A program made the position numbers and the translations under genes. The notes under the pieces were generated by a model. It was not told the origin of the DNA and did not search any database. It saw nothing but the letters and a program-made list of their open reading frames with translations. A stretch of 64,000 nucleotides of DNA, taken from the NCBI GenBank assembly GCA_963669155.1, contig OZ022589.1, positions 4,405,680 to 4,469,679 of the forward strand, given 5' to 3'. Position 1 is the stretch's first letter. The number at the start of each line of letters is the position of its first letter. Positions 22,917 through 33,900 of this stretch are shown here, one piece after another. The DNA comes from Arbacia lixula. Taxonomy: Eukaryota; Echinodermata; Echinoidea; Arbacioida; Arbaciidae.

Positions 22917-24310
22917 ATCATTTCGGATTTTCTCTCCCAATTCAAAGGTTATTTTCATTTCAATAATGAGAAATTTCTCTTTCTTTTTCTCTTTTCAGAT
23001 GATTAATTTTGTCGCTTTACACCTTTTCTCTTAAAGGTATAATGAAAGAAATTTTGGCTGATGATTTTAATGATTCTTCAATTTCTCATGATACATCATC
23101 AAAGTTAGATTTAAATATACCGTACATGTACCCCTAAACCATACAACTAATCCATGTAACATTATTCAACCAGCACTGCTATTGGCTTACTCCTATTACC
23201 AAAGTACATGATCGATGTGATAACTTGTAAATTTCATTGGTTTTGGTAATAAATTCATCAATTCATTTTCATGATTGTTTGATAATCATACAAACATACA
23301 TGTATATATAAATATATCTTACAAACCAGATCAATGTGAAGGTAACATCTATTCTCCCCTAAAAGATCACTCTGAATACACAATCATTTTGGATTTTCTC
23401 TCCCAATTCAAAGGTTATTTTCATTTCAATAATGAGAAATTTCTCTTTCTTTTTCTCTTTTCAGATGATTAATTTTGTCGCTTTACACCTTTTCTCTTAA
23501 AGGTATAATGAAAGAAATTTTGGCTGATGATTTTAATGATTCTTCAATTTCTCATGATACATCATCAAAGTTAGATTTAAATATACCGTACATGTACCCC
23601 TAAACCATACAACTAATCCATGTAATATTATTCAACCAGCACTGCTATTGGCTTACTCCTATTACCAAAGTACATGATCGATGTGATAACTTGTAAATTT
23701 CATTGGTTTTGGTAATAAATTCATCAATTCATTTTCATGATTGTTTGATAATCATACAAACATACATGTATATATAAATATATCTTACAAACCAGATCAA
23801 TGTGAAGGTAACATCTATTCTCCCCTAAAAGATCACTCTGAATACACAATCATTTTGGATTTTCTCTTCCAATTTAAAGGTTATTTTCATTTCAATAATG
23901 AGTAATTTCTCTTTCTTTTTCTCTTTTCAGATGATTAATTTTGTCGCTTTACACTTTTTCTCTTAAAGGTATGATGAAAGAAATTTTGGCTGATGATTTT
24001 AATGACTCTTCAATTTCTCATGATACATCATCAAAATTAGATTTAAATATACCGTACATGTTCCCCCAAACCATCCAACTAATCCATGTAATATTATTCA
24101 ACCAGCACTGCTATTGGCTTACTCCTATTATCAAAGTACATGATCGATGTGATAACTTGTAAATTTCATTGGTTTTGGTAATAAATTCATCAATTCATTT
24201 TCATGATTGTTTGATAATCATACAAACATACATGTATATATAAATATATCTTACAAACCAGATCAATGTGAAGGTAACATCTATTCTCCCCTAAAAGATC
24301 ACTCTAAATA
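22917..24310 (+). repeat. three tandem copies of a 466-bp unit
   Basis: Units start at about 22917, 23383 and 23849 (ggattttctctcccaattca at 22925, 23391 and, with one change, 23857). The first two are nearly identical and the third has a few substitutions. Each unit carries a strong pyrimidine tract ending in ttttcag and small open readings that differ between copies. No protein family recognised. Confidence 0.93.
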
Positions 24311-25089
24311 CACACATTTGTCCAGGACCAGATCATACATGTACATCTGTAAACGAAACATGAAATCATTGAATGTATTTATATCATTGCTGATACTGCT
24401 CATAAATTATTCAAACTTGTACTCCTTCCTACACACAAATATACTTAAAAAGAAAACGGCAACTGAAGATCTTTTTTTCAGGCAAAATATTAAACAAATC
24501 AATGCATTATCTGGGTTACTGTAATGATTTAACATGTGACATTGCATTGATTAAATAATTTGACATGAAAATATATTTCTATAAGATAAATTCAATCTCA
24601 TTTCATGATTTTTTCTTTGGAATTGGAGAAAGCTGAAGAAGAAAAGGAAATTCCCAGCAGAAGCACCATCCCTTTTTTTCTTTTCTTAAAACATGATTCA
24701 TTATAACATATCTAAAAAGAAGTAGCAGTTGCAGCTATGACCAGCAGTAATCGGTGGATGTTCAAAAACTTAGGCTATGAACCTAGAGTCCAATATTATT
24801 TAAGGTGCAGCAAAAAAACCCCACCTAATTATACAATATACAATATAAACAACAGCCTACTAGTAATATTCCAACATTTATTTGATAAAAATTATTCACT
24901 ACATTTTGTTGATTCCAGCACAATTCACAGAACTACATACAACTCAAAACACTCCAGTCAAACATCCACACAATTACTAAACTATGTCGTCGAAGCCAGA
25001 TTCCCATTAAACCCGTAACCTCCAGGGAGCTGGATGGTCTCTGTATCAAGCATATGGGAGTGAGATTATCCAGGTAGCAGTGGATTTAA

Positions 25090-25458
25090 GAGATAGTTCA
25101 CCCTGAAGATAAGCTGCTTTCAGTAAAAGGAAAAACATGAAAGAACCATATAAGTGAAGGATTGATGAAAATCTGTCAAAGAGTAAAGAAATAACGATCT
25201 GTTAATTTTTTTATTTTGTGACATCCCATGCAAGGTGCTAATCCACACGTTGTGTGCAATCTTTTCTCTTGAAAATGGCCATTTTCACAAAAAAATATGC
25301 ATCCCTTTACCTATGCATTTGATACATCATTAGAATTTCAAAAGATCATAACTATCTTATCCTTTGATGGATTTTCATCAAACCTTTACTAATATGTTTC
25401 TTTCATCTTTCTGCTTTTATTGAATAAAACTTATCGCTAGGGTGAATCATCCCTTTAA
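25090..25458. repeat. MITE family B
   Basis: gatagttcaccctgaagata at the left and gggtgaatcatccctttaag at the right, with the internal tgtgacatc and gatacatcatt blocks. Confidence 0.85.
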
Positions 25459-26074
25459 GTTCCTAGAACACATTCACACCAAGCACAAACTCGATATCCG
25501 AACTACAAAATCAAATCCTCGTCACAAATTGTAAGTGGTTAGTTTCTAAGCCTAGTTCAAGTAATGAACTTTCCTATTGTGAATATGGCACGTACTGTTC
25601 AGTAGATTATTTCATACCATTAATTAAAGCTGCAACAGTGATATTTAATCAATCATTTGTAGGTAAAACCTCTCTAGTATGGATTTAGAGTATATTTCAG
25701 TACGATGTGAAGACATGCATTAAGGCAGGCAAACAATGTCAACATCCCTAGGCTTTTAAATTGTGTTTTCTATTTATTGCATCCCATTTTCTAACACCAA
25801 TTCATCTTAGCATTATGAACTACAATACTAAGGTCCACTGTTAGATGAATCGCTCAAACAGTTTCTTATATTCCTAAATGTGATGGAAAAAACTCCCTTT
25901 TACATGTCATCTATTTCAAAAAGGAATGTTATATACTTTTCAATCAATGTAGGCAAGACAAAACACAAAAACGAAGGAGAAGGAGAAGGAAATGGGACAC
26001 AGTTATAACAACAATGTAGATCTTTTTTGAGAGCATGTACACATGAATAAACAGAGCTTAAGTTTTTAAGCTGC

Positions 26075-26150
26075 AAAATAATAATAATAACTAACAGCAT
26101 TTATATAGCGCTTATCACAAAGAATGTCTCAATGCGTTTAATGGGTTTCA
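26075..26150. repeat. short dispersed repeat 'cagcatttatatagcgctta'
   Basis: A (TAA)n run followed by acagcatttatatagcgctt and gtctcaatgcgttt. I recognise this as a common interspersed end sequence in animal genomes; only one copy is in the window. Confidence 0.45.
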
Positions 26151-27808
26151 GGTTATTTTTAAACAATGATCTATAGAGCACATTTGTTTCAAAGGCAGCA
26201 TACCATCACATGATTTGGTTCAATCATTTGCTTCCTTACTAGTTCCAAATATTTAACGTTCAAAATATTTGACTTTGTGTTCTTCTTATAGTTTCATTTA
26301 CTATTACTAGTCAATATGCATTATACTGCATTGAGCACCTAAGAAAAGTCATTTTAAGATTGTTAATACATTATATACATGGCGCAGAAAATAGTACTGG
26401 TTTTCTAAGAATAAAAAAGCTACACATATCTAGAAAAACAACAGTGGATTCATATCACAATAGAAACAGAGTGACAATAGGTGAGAGAGGGAGAGTAAGG
26501 GGGTGAGAGGTAGAGGGCAAGAGAAAGAGAGAGGAAAAAGAAGAACAGAAAAAATCATACAATATTGAAATGTTCTATGCTAATACCTGACCACATGCTA
26601 TTAAGTACATGATTACATACATTGACATATGGATATCTTGTGTTTATATTTGAGAGATAAATAAAGCTATTGACCTATAAAGCTGTAGACTTGCATGATA
26701 CAATACCTAAACATCTCTACTGTGCAAATACATAATAATTTAGATTATGGTAAAGACCATACATACATGTACACAATTGTTTATACATCAATACATGTAC
26801 ATCAAAGCAATGAACAAATTAGTCTGAATAAGAATTACAAAATTGCTGCAAAGAAAATCTCTGGTCTTAGGTGCCTAAACTCTTTGGTCCGAGTTTTAAA
26901 TATATTCCACAGGTGTAAGCCAATTTAGCAGTATTGAAGCAGACAAGTGCGCTTGATTTAGTGTCTCCACTTCAAATACATGTACATGTAGGTCCAATGG
27001 CAGATGCATGTTGTGTATAGGGTGCTAAATTCATGCTGGTTACTATGGTTTCGATCACGAAATGAATTAATTTAAACTTGCACATTCAATATTGGATCTT
27101 TTTGCAGAATATAAATATAATATAAATAAAACATTCCTTTTTGCCAATATGCCACAAAATTTGTGAAACCGTAGTCTAAATCTAGAACAGCTTGGTAAAC
27201 GTGGGCCTTTAAGTGTCACTATTGCATTAAAGCGCAACTAATCCACACACAACCTATAAAGCAGCATTTTGTCTAGGTCAGGCAAGGTTAAAGGGACACG
27301 GTCTCAGGGTGAAATGTTGATCCGTTTCGAGGAGAACGTGTAAGAAACAGAAATGTGAACGTCAGAAGTTATTTCTCATTTGACATTTTAATTACTGGGG
27401 TTACTTTTTACAGCTTTGTCCTATTCTGTGCAGAACTTGTCTCACATTTAAAACTTGAGAGGACGTTGCATGATGAAATGGGCAAGACTATATCAGTAGG
27501 AATGACAAAGGCAAGTTAAGGGAGTAACAGTCTGCATCTAAGGTCTATTGCCATATGCCTCATTCATAATCGACTTTTTCCCTTTTTCCCTTGAAAATCA
27601 TCCACAGTATAACATTTAGACGTGATATAATGTGGGTTTGTAAGGCCTGATCTCATATTCCATTTCACAAGCTGAAAAATATTGCATTAAATGTCTGGCA
27701 ATTTCAACTGAATCTCCCTCTCACGCACTTCTATGACACAATCAAAAATATAAAATTCATAGCTTCTCTCATGTCAAAGACACATTTCACTCCTTTTCGC
27801 CGCTACCT

Positions 27809-27999
27809 TTACTTTATTCTCCATAGCACTATGCCCGCAGCCAGGGCCGCCACTCCTACGGGGAGCAGCCAACTCATGACATCGGGTCTGCTCTTCTTCG
27901 CTGCTGGGTCTCGAGGGTGGGCGCTTCCCCCGTTCTTCGCTGGGGTGGGGGTCACGCCCCCATTCAGCCGTCCGTTGCCATTCACTGCATGCCCGTTGC
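27809..27999 (-). CDS. CMAH: CMAH last exon: linker and membrane tail
   Basis: Acceptor tatctctgcag; residues 496-558 and TAA. A Gly/Asn/Pro-rich linker (NGNGRLNGGVTPTPAKNGG), a basic patch (AAKKSR), a 17-residue hydrophobic stretch W539-W555 (WLLPVGVAALAAGIVLW), then RIK and stop. This is the form of a tail-anchored, C-terminal membrane segment. Vertebrate CMAH is soluble. My recollection is that the starfish enzyme also has a C-terminal hydrophobic extension, which fits an echinoderm source. The exon joins in phase (split Gly496). Confidence 0.88.
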
Positions 28000-30900
28000 C
28001 TGCAGAGATACAACAAGGGAGTACAGCTGGTGGATGGGGGTGATATGAGCCATGGACGTAACATAAGTAGAGGCACGTAGACTAATAGCTGTGCTTGTTC
28101 GTTTAATGGTAAAAGCACTTGTTAGAGTGGTACTGTGATTAGTAGTAGTAGAGGCAGTAGTAGATACCAGTAGTCTAATGGTACTAACACTTGTTAGTGG
28201 TACTATAATTAGAAATAGTTTTATTAGTAGAAAAAAGTACTGAAGGTAAAAGTAGTAGTAGTTGGAGGAGGAGGAGGAGGAGGAGGAGGAGGAGGAGGAG
28301 GACGAGGAGGAGGAGGAGAAAAAGGTGGAGAAGGAGGAGGAGGAAGAGGAGGAGAAGGAGGAGAAGGAGGAGGAGGAAGAGGAGGAGGAGGAGGAGGAGG
28401 AGGAAGAGGAGAAAGAGAAGCGGAAGGAACAAAGGAAAAGTAGAAGGAGAAGTAGGAGAGGGAGAAGAAGTAGAGGGAAAAGGAGGAGTAGCAGTAGTAC
28501 AAGTTGAAGAAGTATCACTCTTTTAATTCATACTTTACTATCAAAACAAACATACTATTACAACTAACACCAAAATGTATGGCAAAAACATCAATGAAAA
28601 AGAAAGCAAAAAACATTCATACAGTAGGGACAATAGGAACATTTCAAATTATGCTTCTAAGATCAACATGTCCTGCAGCATTTTTCACAGCTGAACAATC
28701 TCTGTACAAACTATTAAGGCTACCCCAGATGACACAATTTTGCCATGATTCTGCAGTCAAAAGGGCCAAAGACGTGATGTCCCCTTCTTGCATATACCAA
28801 TGACCGGGTCCTACGATCCGGTCAGTCGGAGAGTTGTAAGACTGATCGGACCATGCCATCTACGGCGACCTTTAAGAGTGGGATGCTTACCATTCGTGAG
28901 CTGAGATTTGGATGGTTTCCAGACGGCCTTTCTCGTTCCTCTCTCTGCCTTCATCTCCTCCAGGAAGGCAACCCAGTTAGGCGGCTCAAAGGGCAGCAAG
29001 ATCTGCATGTGGTTCCAGAACCTACCAAAAAGAAGCAAGAATCATCGTTTTACAATGTTACAGCAACACTATGATTCTAGTTTGCAAAGTATATACACAC
29101 ACACATCGAGAATTAGTGCGATGCTGTGTGCATTCAGGGGGGCATTTCATCAACATTTTTTGTCTGACAAGTTGTCTTTCTCCGACAGTTACCATAGTAA
29201 CAGTCAGATGCTAGTGCCTCTCAGCCAATCAAAACCAAGGATTTCACTGAAGTTGTCAGCACAGACAAATAGTCAGTGCTGACAACTTTCATGAAATGCT
29301 CTCCTGAGGGCAGGATCTGCAAGTGGTTCCAGAACCTACCACAGACAGGCACAGAGGCAAGAATTCGTGTTTTAAAACGGTACTTCAAAACTATGATTCA
29401 ATTTCGCTAAGTATATATACACACACATACATTGTAGAGACTTGCATAATGCTGTATGCATGTGGTGCACATGTCGTGCACTGTACTCTATGTAGGCAAT
29501 TAGCAAATTTTTTGGCAACCCAAGAATAAATGTTTTAAAATGTTACTTTTATATGATTCTAATTCGCAAAAAGGGATACATACAGGCACAAAGGGTTAGC
29601 TTAATGCTGTTTGCAATCAGAGAGCACATGAACATATACATGTGGTGCAGCATTGCCTATCTAGGCAATCAGCAAATGTTTTGGCAAGCCACAAATTATT
29701 GTTTTAAAATGTTACTTCAAAACAATGATTCCAGTTCGCAGAGCTTATACACCAACGCAGAGAGTAAGCTTAACTGTTGCATGTAGATACATGTACCATA
29801 CATGTACATGCAACTTTGTCTCTATAGACAATCAACAAATGTTTTGGCAACCCACACATTAATTTAAAAAAATGTTATTTAAAAACAATGATTCCAGTTC
29901 GCAAAGTGTATACACACACGTATAGAGAGTGAGCATAACTGTTGTGTGCATTACAAGGGCACAGGTACATGTAGCATAACTTGTTTATATACATTATAAA
30001 GACAATCTCCCAATTTGTCAGCACCTCAAGAATTACCGGTATTGCTTTAAGATGTTATTTAAAAACAATAACTTCAGCTGAGAATGTGTGCAAACACACC
30101 CATGAAGTTAGCCTAAATGTTGTGTGCATTACAAGGGCATAGATACATGTACGTGTAGCACACCGTTGCCTATTTATCAGCAATTAGCTAATCTGGGGTA
30201 GATGTGAATTAAGTGAAACGACTCAAATGTTATTATTTGATGCGAGCTGCTTGACTATTAAGCCTAGGATGTTCACAAACAAATATGACATATATGTAAA
30301 AACTATTCTGAATGGGGAGGGGGGTGGGGGGAGGAGGGTACAAAATCTATATTGCGTGCAATTGCTTTAAATAATGGCATGCCTTTCTGTGAATTTATCT
30401 TTTGAAATGTCTCGCAACTTTAGAGAACAAGTTTGAAAAAATTGGACCCTCTCCGAGATATACATCCATGAATAATATCTTACAGCAAACAATAAAATTT
30501 CATAATAGTACTAACATGGAAAAAGATCTTTGAAAGCTCAGAGTGCATTTTTTTTCCCCTTCCTGCAGAATCATCACACAGAACTCTGAGGGGCGAGTGG
30601 TCATTTAAAAAAAAAATGATGTGGTGTACATGGTTTGTCTCATTTCAGTCATTTGTCTCATGCAGTCTGAATGAAGAGGGATGTTACAATGTGAGCCCTG
30701 GTCACTGGATACAACAACGTATCATGCACACGTATATGTACATGTACTATCTCCACTCCCTGTGGAGTATTCCTTGCCCGCTGCACAGTATCAGCGCTGG
30801 GTCAAGATCATTCAGATAATCGCCCACCTCCTACCAGGAACCCATTTATACTCCTGGGTGGAGAGCTGAAGGACACAAGTGGCATGGGTGGGATTGAACC

Positions 30901-33900
30901 TGGGACCTTGAGATCTTCAGTCACAGTTCACAACCACTAAACCATGAAATCACACCATACTATACCATGGTATCTCTATCATGAATATCTTAATGCATTG
31001 TATCTTACCTAATAAACAGTCAAATATATGACATCAATGCAACTCAATGACATATTGCTATCACTCTCATATATAGTGAGTCTTTCTCATGTTCTAGCCT
31101 TGCACATGTACCTGCATGTTAATGGATTTTTAGCATGTTTAATTTTACTGTTGCAGTACTGTATGTATGATGTTATCAGTTCACCTGTAAATCATGTTTG
31201 CTTTTATGTTTCATGTAACACGTTTTAATATCATGTGAACAAAATGAACTTCCATATTTGGATCTTTTATGTGCAAATGGACTGAAGAAATGCAAATTTC
31301 AATTTACAACGACACCTCCAAGAGTGAGATGAGATGGGGCTTACATGAAGTGGAATGTGTCTGGATTCCTGGAGATCTGGTTGTTAAAGCCGATGTACAG
31401 GTCATCCCAGAACAGCCCCTTGAGTACCGTCTGCCGGTGAACCCCAATCCGGTTCTTGATCTACCGGAGTGGAGAGAGAGAGAGGGGGACAAGGGTGTCA
31501 TCAGGGCTTCTGCCAGAGTTCGTGTCACATTCAGTCTGAGATCATCTTTACCTTGATTGCATTCTATGACTGCAATCCATTGTAACCGTCGCCTGCTATC
31601 AAATGCGGAGCTACCAACGTTGTAATTTAACAATCGGGAAGATTTGGGGAAATTTCATCAGAAATCAGGGAGATATCTATCAAATGCAATACAACCTAAT
31701 GACAGTAATCTTATTAATAATCAGGGAGATTGGGTGATGCGATGAAATTAAATGTAGTATTATTAGTCTACTTTCAGGGAGTCACCTGTGAAATCAGGGA
31801 GACCTGGCAGCTCTGCTCAATGCTCAATGCGTTTGTACATATCATATTGACAGCAATCATTGTGCAGAACTCAGGCTCCAATGTAGTATAATCACCACAT
31901 GGAAACTTTTTTGGAAGTAAATCAATTGACATTGATATAGAGCAGTACAGGAAAATCAGCATTTTATACACAAACCTGTATGAAGTCTCACTTTTTGCCA
32001 GATTTTGGTCCAACATGAGATTATATAATGTTGCCTAACCTCTGAACAGGGTGTCCGATTTTTTCAAATTTGGTCTCAAAAGGTGCAGGACACTTCAAAA
32101 GGAAAGGTAATGGAAAGATGTGTCACGATGTGAAGCGGTTGCATGTCAGTCATGGATTTCTAATAGGAAGGGGTCAAAATGACCTCCCCCACCCACCCCA
32201 GTTAGAATAGGGTTAACCCTGTCTGTGCTTCTATGATATATATCCATCAAGAATACACAGAGAGCCTATGGAGAAGGACTCAGTCTGGCACAGGAGGAGT
32301 TAACTGCAGCTTACCTCCAGGTAGCTGTGCTCCCTGGACGGGCGTTCAGAGGGGAACGTGGGCTCCGGACCGCTGAAGTCGATGAGGAAGTTGTACCCGC
32401 CATCAATCTCATGGAAGTCGTCGTCGGTTTCAATCATCTAGAGCAAGTATTCATTGAGGATGGAGAAAATGCATATTTGTCTTTACAAGGGTGGGTAATT
32501 TTGTGATATAGGACTATAAGGGCTTAGAACTACAAGACAGGATTTCATACTTATCAGAAGACATGTAAAATAAGTAATCAACATTTATTTTTGGTTTATA
32601 CATGTACATTACATCAATTATTTCATTGTTTATTTAGGAAGTATGCAATCCATTTTTTTCAGGCACACAATGGAAATATCTTCTCTTTTATATTTCCCCT
32701 TCTCGCCTCAAAATATTTCATTTTACAGCTTGCTCCTCCGTATTTACCGGTATAGCAATATGAGAGATAATACACACTCTTCACAAGTTACACTCTGGCT
32801 AACTAGTCTAGGCTAACTAGTCTAATTGTCCAGACATAGTTATGATTGCAGCAGTGTATGGGAAAGAATAAAGGCCACAGCCTTTAAAGGGATAATTCAC
32901 CCTAAAATTAAGTTGGTTTCAATGAAAGCAGACACTTGAAAGAAACATATAAGTGAAAGTTTAATGAACATCCGTCAAAGGATAAGAAAGTTATGATCTG
33001 TTTCAATGTTGATTTTGTGTCGTCACATGCGTAGACTTTCTCACATGTTGTGTAATTTTTTTTTGTCAGTGTCCATTTTCTAAAACAAATATGCATCCTT
33101 TAACATGTGTATTTGATACATCATTCGAAAAATGTTTTTACACACACATATCTCTATGAAAAAAATATTACATTGTTAGAACAGAAAAAGAGCAATCATA
33201 CAGCACACGACATATGGAATAGCACCATGCATGTGCCATCACATAAGATTGTAACGTTTTCATCCTTTAATGTCTACCCGGCACTAATTTGTTTCTTTCA
33301 AATTTCTACTTTTATTGAAACCAACTTAACTTGAGGGTGGACTATCCCTTGAAACTAAGCTAGATCCGCGTCTGAACCTACCCGCACGATGAGGTTGTAG
33401 TTGCCGAATCCCGTCCATTTGTAGTAGCGTTGGATCCACTCAGGATAGGCAAACATCTCATGCTCGATACACTCATTCACTTCGTTCACGTACTTCTCAA
33501 ATGCCCAGCTGCAAATGAATCATAATCCACAAACCGCTCAAAAACAGTTCAACACCTCCCGTTTGAGGGGCCATATATCTTGAGTTGCTTCATTATCATA
33601 CATAAATGGGGTATCATAAGACAGCTTGACTATTTATCTTTACAATGTATAGTTTGTAATGCTTATGCAATCAAGGAATGCGCAGACGTTCTGAATATGC
33701 AGCAAAGTCAAAAATTGAATGTTGCAAAATTCTGTGTTTTCCATTATTTTGCACATGAAATGAGTTTTAATGATGTTCATGCGGTGATGTGTGAACGTGT
33801 TTATTGTCATGTTGACACGATTTAAAACACATTGCATCTTCAAAAGAAATGGGAGTCATACGTACATGAAGCTGTAGCAAACAATGCATTTTGCAACATT

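Larger units (their letters stand above)
18537..27808. other. spacer between the two convergent 3' ends
   Basis: 9.3 kb, AT-rich. Contains a C-rich near-tandem stretch (18550-18665), MITEs at 19722-19879, 19968-20192, 20680-20934, 22626-22795 and 25090-25458, and three 466-bp tandem units (22917-24310). The 3' UTRs of both genes must lie here. 20935-22625 and 25460-27808 hold nothing else I recognise apart from the tatatagcgct repeat near 26080. Confidence 0.8.
29021..30190. repeat. degenerate tandem array (six units of about 165 bp) next to a CMAH exon
   Basis: Units align on atgattc(c/t)agttcgcaaag at 29072, 29391, 29553, 29724, 29888 and 30067, followed by tatacacacac and gtgtgcatt. The first unit is lengthened by a MITE (29138-29305). 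The first two units include the CMAH exon 5' edge or a copy of it. Confidence 0.8.
29022..31344 (-). other. CMAH intron
   Basis: Holds the tandem array above and the SINE at 30690-30957. 30191-30689 and 30958-31344 contain nothing else recognised. Confidence 0.85.

Noticed and set aside
23941-24524. Small frames in the 466-bp tandem units (MKEILADDFNDSS and others)
   Set aside because: The frame is broken or shifted between nearly identical copies and matches no family I know, so coding is not supported.
27982-28518. Poly-Ser, poly-Pro, poly-Leu and poly-Glu frames
   Set aside because: All are readings of the (GGA)n tract inside a CMAH intron.
30888-30957. Possible functional tRNA gene
   Set aside because: A and B boxes are present but the stems do not form a clean cloverleaf, and SINE body sequence follows directly.
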